NCBI RefSeq assembly: GCF_002387245.1
Contig: NZ_DGLD01000002.1
Location: 335,515 to 399,514, forward strand
DNA from: Brevundimonas sp. UBA4553
GTDB taxonomy: Bacteria > Pseudomonadota > Alphaproteobacteria > Caulobacterales > Caulobacteraceae
Direction: 5' to 3'
DNA length: 64,000 nucleotides
Position numbers and translations under genes: made by a program. The notes under the pieces are model-generated. The model did no database searches. It saw only the letters and a program-made list of their open reading frames with translations, and was not told the origin of the DNA. The first letter of the stretch is position 1. Every line of letters begins with the position of its first letter. Below are positions 32,533-40,134 of the stretch, piece by piece.

Positions 32533-32770
32533 TTCAAGCGCCTTCAGACAGGCCATCGCCAGCCTGGGGGCCAAAGCCGTCATCCCTTCCACCCGCTCAA
32601 GAAAGACCCCGATCCCACACGATCCGGTTCTCTACCCACTGCGCAACCGCATCGAGCGCTGCTTCAACAAGCTCAAGCACTTCCGGCGGTTCGCAACCCG
32701 CTACGACCGACTCGCCAGACACTTCCTGGCCTTCGCTCAGTTCGCCGTTTCCATGATCTGGATGCGGTGA
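32363..32770 (+). CDS. IS5-family transposase, OrfB (catalytic C-terminal part)
   Basis: The frame holds FRGGLTTKIHMACDSLGR, LMADRAYDSSAF with the second catalytic Asp, and YPLRNRIERCFNKLKHFRR, the Y-(2)-R-(3)-E-(6)-K motif with the catalytic Glu. It starts at a GTG but is probably made mostly as an OrfA-OrfB frameshift fusion, since it lacks the first Asp. All three catalytic acids are intact across the two frames, so the element may still be active. Confidence 0.8.
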   Translation: MGSFRGGLTTKIHMACDSLGRSVRFLLAAGQSHDILAAPALIEGMTPQTLMADRAYDSSAFRQAIASLGAKAVIPSTRSRKTPIPHDPVLYPLRNRIERCFNKLKHFRRFATRYDRLARHFLAFAQFAVSMIWMR

Positions 32771-32783
32771 ATGTCGATTCGTC
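32768..32783 (-). repeat. Right terminal inverted repeat of the IS5-family element
   Basis: Read on the minus strand this is GACGAATCGACATTCA, with three mismatches to the left repeat; it overlaps the OrfB stop codon. CTAG follows outside. Confidence 0.75.
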
Positions 32784-32845
32784 CTAGCCCGCAAGTCGAG
32801 GTCTCGTCGCTGCGGGCGATCTCTGGACTCGTTTGAGGCGTGACC

Positions 32846-33298
32846 CTAGAGCGGCGAAATCGACAGGCGCACCAGGATCGGCTCGTCCGAGGCCGTCGTC
32901 TCGAAGTCGGCAAGACGCCACAGCTGCACCTGACGGGCCGCTTGGGGATTGGTGTAGAACGCCACGCCGTCGGTGACATTTCTTGGTGTTTCATCGATCA
33001 TCAATGTGCCCGAGCGCACGTTCATGAAGCGGGCTTCGACACGATAGCCGGAACCGCTGTTGCATATTTCTCGGACCGCACCGAGGTCGATGCTGTTGTC
33101 CTGAACGGAGGAAGAGGGCACCGGAAGGCCGTCGAACGGCGCGCTGATGCGGCAGAACGAGGCCACACGAGCGTTAAGCCTGAACGTCATGCTCGGTCCG
33201 TCGGCCGCATTGGCGACAGGCACCATCCCGAAGGTGATGGCAGCGCCGGCGGCGATCGCCAGATATGTACGGCGTTTTGCCGAGATACTCTTGATCAT
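32846..33298 (-). CDS. Orphan spore-coat-U-like secreted subunit
   Basis: The 150-residue protein has a signal peptide (MIKSISAKRRTYLAIAAGAAITFGM... cleaved near NAADG, about 31) and a pilin-like domain with FRLNARVASFCRIS and REICNSGSGYRVEARF. The first-cysteine region parallels subunit 2 of the pilus operon. It could be a minor or alternative pilus subunit, or an assembly inhibitor. It faces the pilus operon from the far side of the insertion sequence and has a CtrA-like box upstream, so co-control with the operon is likely. The family call is moderate. Confidence 0.7.
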   Translation of the reverse strand: MIKSISAKRRTYLAIAAGAAITFGMVPVANAADGPSMTFRLNARVASFCRISAPFDGLPVPSSSVQDNSIDLGAVREICNSGSGYRVEARFMNVRSGTLMIDETPRNVTDGVAFYTNPQAARQVQLWRLADFETTASDEPILVRLSISPL

Positions 33299-33369
33299 GA
33301 CGTCCTCATCACCCTTGATTTCAAGTGGACGATACTTGGCGGCTCTTAACTTCAGGCGATCAGACAGGC

Positions 33370-33384
33370 TTAGCCGGGGCTTAA
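33370..33384. promoter_or_regulatory. CtrA-like box upstream of the orphan pilus subunit
   Basis: TTAG-CCGGGGC-TTAA matches the CtrA consensus at 7 of 8 positions with exact 7-base spacing, 72-86 bp upstream of the subunit start. The match class is the same as at sciP. Confidence 0.55.
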
Positions 33385-33461
33385 GTTCTATCGTAAACCG
33401 TCGCTAACCTTGTTGATCTGGGAGCGCCGGATACGGCGACGGTCGGGGGCTGGAACGCATG

Positions 33462-33492
33462 AAAAAGGGGGCGCGATCCGGATCGCGCCCCC
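33462..33492 (-). terminator. Rho-independent terminator of the MFS gene
   Basis: Bases 33467-33492 are a perfect 26-bp palindrome (GGGGGCGCGATCC and its complement). On the minus strand it is followed by TTTTTC. It ends transcription 31 bp behind the MFS stop. Confidence 0.88.
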
Positions 33493-33522
33493 AATAAGAT
33501 GGGTTAGCCTGTATGGGTGGCG

Positions 33523-34866
33523 TCAGGTCTTGGCGCCGGCTCGACCCTTGCCCAGTTCGCGGTTCAGCCATAGGGCCAGCAGGGTGCAGATGGCGCCCGA
33601 CAGAAGGTAGCCGCCGCCGGCGATCAGGCCGAACCTGCCCGACAGGGCCAAGGCCGCCAGTGGGGCAAAACCGGCGCCGAACAGCCAGGCCAGGTCCGAG
33701 GTCAGGGCCGAGGCGGTGTAGCGGTTGCTCAGGCTGAAGCTGGAGGCGATGGAGCCGGAGGCCTGGCCGAACGAGAGACCCAGCAGGACGAAGCCGAGGA
33801 TCATGTAGGCCAGTTCGCCGATCGGGCCGCCGTCCAGCATCTGGGGCGCGAAGCCCGAGAAGGCCGCGATGCCCGCGGCGGTGACCGCCAGCAGGGCGCG
33901 ACGGCCGTAGCGGTCAGCCAGCCAGCCCGAAGCCAGGATGGCGACCAGGCCGAAGACGGCGCCGACGAGCTCGATCATCAGGAAGCGGCTGGGCGCCTCT
34001 TCGGTGTAGAGGAAGACCCACGACAGCGGGAACACCGTCACCATGTGGAACATGGCGAAGCTGGCCAGGGGGGCGAAGGCGCCGATGACGATGCCGCCGC
34101 CTTCTTCGCGCACGGTCTTGCTCACAGGGGAGGGGTGCAGCTCCAGCGTCTCGAACGCGGCCTGGAAGGCGGGCGTCACCACGATGCGCAGGCGGGCGAA
34201 CAGGGCCACCACGTTGATGGCGAAGGCCACGAAGAAGGGGTAGCGCCAGCCCCAGTCGAGGAAGTCGGCGGCCGACAGCTTGCTGAGGAAATAGGCGAAC
34301 AGGGCGCTGGCGACGATCAGGCCGAAGGGCGCGCCGAGTTGCGGCACCATGGCGTACCAGCCGCGACGGTTCTCCGGCGCGCTGACGGCCAGAAGGGAGG
34401 CCATGCCGTCCCAGGCCCCGCCCAGAGCCACGCCCTGGCCGATGCGCAGCACGATCAACATGACCGCCGCCCAGTGACCGACCTGATCAAAGCTGGGCAG
34501 GAAGCCGAGCGCGACGGTTGAAATCCCCATCAGGAACAGGGCGATGGTCAGCTTGGTGCCGCGCCCGAAGCGTCGGTCGATCTCGATGAACAGGGCCGTG
34601 CCAAAGGGACGGGCGATGAAGGCCACCGCGAAGACGGCGAAGGACAGCAGGGTGCCGCCCAGCGGTCCTGCATAGGGGAAGACCAACTGCGGGAAGACCA
34701 CGACCGAGGCGATCGCATAGACGAAGAAGTCGAAGAATTCCGACGTGCGACCGATGATCACGCCGATCGCGATTTCTCCGGCGTCGATTTTGCCGTGTCG
34801 CGCGTTGATCTGGCTGGCGTCCCGCTCGAGGGGCTCTGAAGAAGGCGCGCCGCTGGTGGCGTTCAT
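33523..34866 (-). CDS. MFS transporter, metabolite:H+ symporter (MHS) type
   Basis: The 447-residue protein has about 12 transmembrane segments and the marks of the MHS subfamily: GRTSEFFDFFVYAIASVVVFPQLVFP (helix 1), ARPFGTALFIEIDRRFGRGTKL (loop 2-3) and LRIGQGVALGGAWDG (helix 4). Members carry small carboxylates or osmolytes such as citrate, proline or shikimate; the substrate here cannot be read. It is divergent from the cyo operon and ends in a strong terminator. Confidence 0.88.
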   Translation of the reverse strand: MNATSGAPSSEPLERDASQINARHGKIDAGEIAIGVIIGRTSEFFDFFVYAIASVVVFPQLVFPYAGPLGGTLLSFAVFAVAFIARPFGTALFIEIDRRFGRGTKLTIALFLMGISTVALGFLPSFDQVGHWAAVMLIVLRIGQGVALGGAWDGMASLLAVSAPENRRGWYAMVPQLGAPFGLIVASALFAYFLSKLSAADFLDWGWRYPFFVAFAINVVALFARLRIVVTPAFQAAFETLELHPSPVSKTVREEGGGIVIGAFAPLASFAMFHMVTVFPLSWVFLYTEEAPSRFLMIELVGAVFGLVAILASGWLADRYGRRALLAVTAAGIAAFSGFAPQMLDGGPIGELAYMILGFVLLGLSFGQASGSIASSFSLSNRYTASALTSDLAWLFGAGFAPLAALALSGRFGLIAGGGYLLSGAICTLLALWLNRELGKGRAGAKT

Positions 34867-34890
34867 GACCGATGACGTTCCCTGGACCCG

Positions 34891-34907
34891 GGCGCGACAG
34901 ACGCGCC
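34891..34907. promoter_or_regulatory. GC dyad between the MFS and cyo genes
   Basis: GGCGCG (34891-34896) and CGCGCC (34902-34907) flank ACAGA. The sequence GCGACAGACGCG within it loosely recalls RegA/RegR-type boxes. It lies 25 bp from the MFS start and about 150 bp from cyoA. Assignment is speculative. Confidence 0.25.
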
Positions 34908-35056
34908 GACATGGTAAGAATGGCGAAAGCCGTCATTTGCTCCCGATCGTCTGCGGGGGGGATAGGACGGATTGTCCAATGTCGTCCCTCGGCGGGCGGC
35001 GCTACGGGCCGGGCACCATGACCGTGCCAGCACCCCATTTCCGGACAGGAGCCGCC

Positions 35057-36280
35057 GTGCGCCGCCTGCGACCTCTCTTGCTGTTGCCCCTTCTGGCCTT
35101 GCTGCCGGGGTGCGAAGCCGTCGTCCTGTCGCCGGCCGGCGATATCGCCGCCCAGCAGCGCGACCTGCTGGTCTGGTCGGTGGTGCTGATGCTGATCATC
35201 GTCATCCCGGTGATGGCGATGGTGATCTTCTTCGCCTGGAAATACCGGGAATCGAACAAGGAAGCCCGTTACGAGCCGGACTGGGATCACTCCACCCACC
35301 TGGAGCTGGTGATCTGGGCGGCGCCGCTGCTGATCATCATCTGCCTGGGCGCCATCACCTGGTCGGGCACCCACCTGCTGGACCCCTATCGGTCGCTGGA
35401 CCGGATCAACAAGGGGCAGGCGATCGCCGAAGGCGTCGAGCCCTTGCAGGTCAACGTGGTCGCTCTGGATTGGAAGTGGCTGTTTATCTACCCGGAGTAC
35501 GGGATCGCCACGGTCAATGAACTGGCCGCGCCGGTGGATCGGCCGATCCGTTTCCACATCACGTCGTCGGGCGTGATGAACTCCTTCTACATTCCTGCCC
35601 TGGCCGGTCAGATCTACGCCATGCCGGGCATGGAGACGAAGCTGCACGCCGTGATCAACCATCCGGGCGAGTACGTCGGCTTCTCGGCCAACTATTCCGG
35701 CGACGGCTTCTCCAACATGCGTTTCGCCTTCCACGGTCTGGATCAGGCGGGCTTCGATCAGTGGGTCGCCGGCGTTCGCGCTGACAGCAAGAGTCTGGAC
35801 CGCGAGACCTATCTGGAGCTGGAGAAGCCCAGCGAGAAGGTGCCGGTTCTGCACTACGCCACGGTGGACGAGGGTCTGTTCGACGCGGTGCTGAACATGT
35901 GCGTCGAGCCGGGCAAGATGTGCATGGGCGAGATGATGGCCATCGACAAGAAGGGCGGCCTGGGTCTGACCGCCGTTCACGCCACCTGGCCGCTGGTTCA
36001 CGACAAGTACGCCCGCCGCGGTGAAGCGGTCCTGGGTTCGGGTGATTCCTACGTCATGGCCGTCTGCACGCCGCTGGAGGCCGAGAAGGCCGCCGTGGAC
36101 GCGGCCCGCCGCCGTCAGGAACTGGCCGTCCAGATGGAGCGTTCGGCGCCGGTCGCCCGCATGACCGGCGCAGGCCTGTCGCGTCCGGGGCAGCCGACCG
36201 CCCTGGCCCAGGCCGCTCCGTCCTTCGTCTCCGCTTTCACCGCGCCGACTGTCGCCGACGCGTCCGCGTCGCAATCCTGA
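35057..36280 (+). CDS. cyoA: Ubiquinol oxidase subunit II
   Basis: Subunit II of a bo3-type quinol oxidase is a lipoprotein with two transmembrane helices and a cupredoxin domain without CuA. The GTG start at 35057 behind CAGGAG gives a lipoprotein signal with lipobox LLPGC (Cys19); the in-frame ATG at 35018 has no ribosome-binding site. Helices lie at about 37-58 and 80-100. DWKWLFIYPEYGIATVNELA and the later Gly/Cys region lack CuA ligands in the usual pattern. It heads cyoABCD. About 80 residues follow the usual E. coli end. Confidence 0.94.
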   Translation: MRRLRPLLLLPLLALLPGCEAVVLSPAGDIAAQQRDLLVWSVVLMLIIVIPVMAMVIFFAWKYRESNKEARYEPDWDHSTHLELVIWAAPLLIIICLGAITWSGTHLLDPYRSLDRINKGQAIAEGVEPLQVNVVALDWKWLFIYPEYGIATVNELAAPVDRPIRFHITSSGVMNSFYIPALAGQIYAMPGMETKLHAVINHPGEYVGFSANYSGDGFSNMRFAFHGLDQAGFDQWVAGVRADSKSLDRETYLELEKPSEKVPVLHYATVDEGLFDAVLNMCVEPGKMCMGEMMAIDKKGGLGLTAVHATWPLVHDKYARRGEAVLGSGDSYVMAVCTPLEAEKAAVDAARRRQELAVQMERSAPVARMTGAGLSRPGQPTALAQAAPSFVSAFTAPTVADASASQS

Positions 36281-36293
36281 GCGCCTGACCGAC

Positions 36294-38315
36294 ATGTCTA
36301 TTGATCAAATCGCATCCATGATCTTCGGCCGGCTGGACTGGAACGCCCTGCCGTTCCACGAGCCGATCCTGGTCGCCACTTTTTCCGTCGTCGTGCTGGG
36401 CGGTCTGGCGACTCTGGCCCTGATCACCCGGTTCAAGCTGTGGGGCTATCTCTGGACCGAGTGGTTCACCACGGTCGACCACAAGAAGATCGGGATCATG
36501 TACATGATCCTGGGCCTCGTCATGTTCCTGCGCGGCTTCGCCGATGCGGTGATGATGCGTCTGCAGCAGGCCATGGCCTTCGGCGGCGCCGAGGGCTACC
36601 TGAACGCGCACCACTATGATCAGATCTTCACCGCCCACGGCGTGATCATGATCTTCTTCGTGGCCATGCCCCTGATCACCGGCCTGATGAACTATCTGGT
36701 GCCGTTGCAGATCGGGGCGCGGGACGTGTCGTTCCCCTTCCTGAACAATTTCAGCTTCTGGATGACTACGGCGGGCGCGGTGCTGGTCATGGCCTCGCTG
36801 TTCATCGGCGAGTTCGCCCGCACGGGCTGGCTGGCTTACCCGCCGCTGTCGGGCATCGGCTACAGTCCGGGCGTCGGCGTCGACTATTACATATGGTCGC
36901 TGCAGATCGCCGGGGTGGGGACCACCCTGTCGGGCATCAACCTGATCGCGACCATCGTGAAGATGCGCGCGCCGGGCATGGGCCTGATGAAGATGCCGGT
37001 CTTCACCTGGACCTCGCTGTGCGCCAACGTCCTGATCGTGGCCTCCTTCCCGGTGCTGACCGCCGTGCTGGCTCTGCTGACGGCTGACCGCTACATCGGC
37101 ACCAACTTCTTCACGAACGACTTCGGCGGCAACCCGATGATGTACGTGAACCTGATCTGGATCTGGGGTCACCCGGAGGTCTACATCCTGATCCTGCCGC
37201 TGTTCGGCGTCTTCTCCGAAGTCACCTCGACCTTCTCGGGCAAGAAGCTCTTTGGCTACACCTCCATGGTCTATGCGACGGTGGTGATCACCATCCTGTC
37301 CTACCTGGTGTGGCTGCACCACTTCTTCACCATGGGCTCGGGCGCGTCCGTGAACTCCTTCTTCGGGATCACGACGATGATCATCTCGATCCCGACAGGG
37401 GCCAAGTTGTTCAACTGGCTGTTCACCATGTATCGCGGCCGCATCCGCTTCGAGCTGCCGATGATGTGGACGGTCGCCTTCATGTTGACCTTCGTGATCG
37501 GCGGGATGACAGGCGTCATGCTGGCGGTGCCGCCGGCCGACTTCGTCCTGCACAACTCGCTGTTCCTGATCGCCCACTTCCACAACGTCATCATCGGCGG
37601 GGTGCTGTTCGGCCTGTTCGCCGCCATCAACTACTGGTGGCCCAAGGCCTTCGGCTTCAAGCTGGACAAGAAGTGGGGCCTGGTCAGCTTCTGGTGCTGG
37701 GTCGTCGGCTTCTGGATGGCCTTCCTGCCGCTCTACGTCCTGGGCTTCATGGGCGTGACGCGCCGGATGCGCGTCTTTGACGATCCGTCGTATCAGATCT
37801 GGTTCATCATCGCGGCGGTCGGCGTGGGCGTCATCGCCATCGGCATCCTCGCCATGTTCGTCCAGTTCGCGGTCTCGATCATCAATCGCGACAAGCTGCG
37901 CGACGAGACGGGCGACCCCTGGCACGGGCGCACCCTTGAGTGGGCCACGTCCTCGCCGCCGCCGGACTATAACTTCGCCAAGACGCCGATCATCCACGAC
38001 TCGGATGCCTGGTGGGACATGAAGGCGCGCGGCTACGAGCGCCCGATCACCGGCTTCAAGGCCATCCACATGCCATCCAACACGGGTGCAGGCGTGATCC
38101 TTTCCGGCCTGGCTCTGGTCGTGGGCTTCGCCCTGATCTGGTACATGTGGTGGCTGGCGGCGCTCGGCTTCTTCGCCCTGATCGCCTACGCCATCTTCCA
38201 CACCTTCAACTACAAGCGCGACTACTACATCCCGGCCGAGACAGTGCAGGCGACGGAAGACGCACACACCAAGGTTCTGGCCGAGGCCCTGACCGCCGCA
38301 GCGACGAAGGGGTGA
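36294..38315 (+). CDS. cyoB: Ubiquinol oxidase subunit I
   Basis: The 673-residue catalytic subunit reduces O2 and pumps protons. Haem and copper ligands are visible: TAHGVIMIFF (low-spin haem His), WIWGHPEVYILILP (CuB His with the cross-linked Tyr), WLHHFFTMG (two more CuB His), and HFHNVIIGG (haem ligands). Length and the C-terminal extension fit the bo3 class. It starts 13 bp behind cyoA. The haem O synthase gene cyoE is not in this window. Confidence 0.96.
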   Translation: MSIDQIASMIFGRLDWNALPFHEPILVATFSVVVLGGLATLALITRFKLWGYLWTEWFTTVDHKKIGIMYMILGLVMFLRGFADAVMMRLQQAMAFGGAEGYLNAHHYDQIFTAHGVIMIFFVAMPLITGLMNYLVPLQIGARDVSFPFLNNFSFWMTTAGAVLVMASLFIGEFARTGWLAYPPLSGIGYSPGVGVDYYIWSLQIAGVGTTLSGINLIATIVKMRAPGMGLMKMPVFTWTSLCANVLIVASFPVLTAVLALLTADRYIGTNFFTNDFGGNPMMYVNLIWIWGHPEVYILILPLFGVFSEVTSTFSGKKLFGYTSMVYATVVITILSYLVWLHHFFTMGSGASVNSFFGITTMIISIPTGAKLFNWLFTMYRGRIRFELPMMWTVAFMLTFVIGGMTGVMLAVPPADFVLHNSLFLIAHFHNVIIGGVLFGLFAAINYWWPKAFGFKLDKKWGLVSFWCWVVGFWMAFLPLYVLGFMGVTRRMRVFDDPSYQIWFIIAAVGVGVIAIGILAMFVQFAVSIINRDKLRDETGDPWHGRTLEWATSSPPPDYNFAKTPIIHDSDAWWDMKARGYERPITGFKAIHMPSNTGAGVILSGLALVVGFALIWYMWWLAALGFFALIAYAIFHTFNYKRDYYIPAETVQATEDAHTKVLAEALTAAATKG

Positions 38316-38319
38316 ACCG

Positions 38320-38964
38320 ATGAGCCACGCAGCCTCCCTGAACCCTGACTACGTCGACGAGGCCGGCCGGCCGATCTACCACCCGGTCGAGGAGCCGCAT
38401 CACCCGGAAGGCCACAGCACCATGCTGGGCTTCTGGATGTATCTGATGAGCGACTGCCTCATCTTCGCGATGCTGTTCGCCGTCTATGCGGTCATCGGCG
38501 CGAACTACGCCGCCGGCCCGGCGCCCAAGGACCTGTTCGACCTGCCGCTGGTGGCGCTGAACACCTCCATGCTGCTGCTGTCGTCGATCACCTACGGCTT
38601 CGCCATGCTGGCCATGGTCAAGAACCGCACGGCCCAGATGCAGACATGGCTGGCGATCACCGGCGTCTTCGGCCTCTGCTTCCTGGGGATCGAGCTCTAT
38701 GAGTTCGCCCACATGATCCATCTGGGAGCCACGCCTCAGCGCAGCGGCTTCCTGTCGGCCTTCTTCGTGCTGGTGGGCACCCACGGCCTGCACGTCACCT
38801 TCGGCTGCATCTGGCTGGTCACGCTGATGATCCAGGTCTGGCAGAAGGGGCTGATCCCGGCCAACAAGCGCCGACTGATGTGCCTCAGCCTGTTCTGGCA
38901 CTTCCTGGACGTCATCTGGATCGGCGTCTTCACCTTCGTCTATCTGTTCGGGATGCTGCGATGA
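38320..38964 (+). CDS. cyoC: Ubiquinol oxidase subunit III
   Basis: The 214-residue protein has five transmembrane helices, the bo3-type number. GFWMYLMSDCLIFAMLFAVY, LSAFFVLVGTHGLHVTFGCIWL and LFWHFLDVIWIGVFTFVYL are family marks. It supports stability and proton pumping. It lies 4 bp behind cyoB, and its stop overlaps the cyoD start (ATGA). Confidence 0.95.
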   Translation: MSHAASLNPDYVDEAGRPIYHPVEEPHHPEGHSTMLGFWMYLMSDCLIFAMLFAVYAVIGANYAAGPAPKDLFDLPLVALNTSMLLLSSITYGFAMLAMVKNRTAQMQTWLAITGVFGLCFLGIELYEFAHMIHLGATPQRSGFLSAFFVLVGTHGLHVTFGCIWLVTLMIQVWQKGLIPANKRRLMCLSLFWHFLDVIWIGVFTFVYLFGMLR

Positions 38965-39350
38965 GCGCCGAGGCCCACAACGACCACGCGGTCGATCACC
39001 ACGACGATCACCACCACGGCGACGATCACGATCACGGCTCGTTCAAGACCTATATGACCGGTTTCCTGCTGTCGGTCGTGCTGACGGCGATCCCGTTCTG
39101 GCTGGTCATGACCGACGCCCTGCCGGCGGCGACCACCGGCCTGATCATCACGGCATTCGCCGTGGTGCAGATCGTGGTGCACATGATCTTCTTCCTGCAC
39201 ATGAACCATAAGTCCGAGGGCGGGTGGAACATGCTGGCCCTGATCTTCACCATCGTGGTGGTGGTGATCGCGGTCGCGGGCTCGGTCTGGGTTATGTATC
39301 ATCTGAACGTCAACATGATGCCCACCCACGACATGCAGGGCATGGGCTGA
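38961..39350 (+). CDS. cyoD: Ubiquinol oxidase subunit IV, His-rich N-terminus
   Basis: The 129-residue protein has three transmembrane helices, with HDHGSFKTYMTGFLLSVVLTAIPFW and VHMIFFLHMNHKSEGGWNM. Residues about 8-26 are unusually rich in His and Asp. Subunit IV helps assemble CuB in subunit I; the His/Asp stretch could bind metal but may be accidental. The start is the ATG overlapping the cyoC stop; earlier in-frame ATG codons are shadow sequence. Confidence 0.93.
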   Translation: MSAEAHNDHAVDHHDDHHHGDDHDHGSFKTYMTGFLLSVVLTAIPFWLVMTDALPAATTGLIITAFAVVQIVVHMIFFLHMNHKSEGGWNMLALIFTIVVVVIAVAGSVWVMYHLNVNMMPTHDMQGMG

Positions 39351-39420
39351 GCCTGATCGGCGAGGCCAGGGGAGAAGCGCCATAGAGCCGTCGTCGCGAC
39401 CTGCCCGGCCGCCGCGCGCC

Positions 39421-40134
39421 ATGACCGTCCTGATCCTGGGCGCGGTCATGTTCGCCGTCCTGTTTGCAGGATTTTCGGCGCTGGGCGTGTGGCAGGTTCA
39501 GCGCCTTCTTTGGAAGCAGGACCTGATCCGTCAGGTCGACGCCCGCATCCACGCCGCGCCTGTGGCCGCGCCGCCGCCGGATCAGCTCGTCACGCGTCAG
39601 GCGGATCAGTACCGTCGGGTCGTCGTCAGCGGTCGTTTCGACCATGCGCGCGAGGCGCGGGTGAAGGCGGTGACGGATCTGGGCCCGGGCTACTGGGTGC
39701 TGACCCCGCTGATGACCGATCGCGATTTCACCGTCCTGATCAATCGAGGGTTCGTCCCGTCCGAGCGCCAGCAACCGGCTGATCGCGCGGCAGGGCAGGT
39801 CGAGGGGGTGGCCCGCGTCGTCGGCCTGCTGCGGCTGACCGAGCCGGACGGCGGCTTCCTGCGCGCCAATGACCCGGCGGGCGACCGCTGGTTCTCGCGC
39901 GACGTGGCCGGGATCGTTCAGGCCAAGGGCGTGCAGGGGCCGGTCGCCTCCTATTTCATCGACGCAGACGCGACGCCCAACCCCGGCGGCTGGCCGCGCG
40001 GCGGGTTGACGGTTGTGCGCTTCGCCAACAGCCACCTGATCTACGCCTTGACCTGGTTCGGCCTGGCCCTGATGTCGGCGGCGGGTCTTGTTCTGTTCCT
40101 ACGCGAGGAGAAGAGGCGGAGGGCCGGGCGATGA
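39421..40134 (+). CDS. SURF1-family oxidase assembly protein
   Basis: SURF1 helps insert haem in haem-copper oxidases. The 237-residue protein has a helix at about 2-24 with LGVWQVQRLLWK, NRGFVP (108-113), and a second helix near 205-225. The start is uncertain: the ATG at 39421 has no clear ribosome-binding site, and a GGGGAGAAG further upstream has no standard start codon behind it. It lies 70 bp behind cyoD, and its stop overlaps the regB start (ATGA). Position suggests it serves the bo3 oxidase. Confidence 0.88.
   Translation: MTVLILGAVMFAVLFAGFSALGVWQVQRLLWKQDLIRQVDARIHAAPVAAPPPDQLVTRQADQYRRVVVSGRFDHAREARVKAVTDLGPGYWVLTPLMTDRDFTVLINRGFVPSERQQPADRAAGQVEGVARVVGLLRLTEPDGGFLRANDPAGDRWFSRDVAGIVQAKGVQGPVASYFIDADATPNPGGWPRGGLTVVRFANSHLIYALTWFGLALMSAAGLVLFLREEKRRRAGR

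Larger units (their letters stand above)
31924..32783 (+). mobile_element. IS5-family insertion sequence (IS427-like group), about 860 bp
   Basis: The element carries a DDE transposase split over two frames. Imperfect 16-bp terminal repeats match at 13 of 16 positions (31924-31939 and 32768-32783). CTAG lies directly outside both ends (31920-31923 and 32784-32787), a likely 4-bp target duplication. It sits between the pilus operon terminator and the orphan pilus subunit, apparently without breaking a gene. Size, repeats and two-frame layout fit the IS427 group; subgroup is by recollection. Confidence 0.85.

Noticed and set aside
31963..32770. Calling the IS transposase a dead pseudogene
   Set aside because: All catalytic acids, both terminal repeats and a plausible slip site are intact, so a frameshift fusion is at least as likely; the question stays open.
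33299..33369. Other TTAA half-sites near the orphan subunit start
   Set aside because: They lack a partner at 7-base spacing; only 33370-33384 fits the box.
36237..38267. A 676-codon minus-strand frame opposite cyoB
   Set aside because: His/Asp/Gln-rich translation typical of the reverse of a membrane protein gene; cyoB is certain.
38980..39040. His-rich stretch as a separate metal-binding peptide gene
   Set aside because: It is simply the N-terminus of CyoD, in frame and behind the ATGA overlap.
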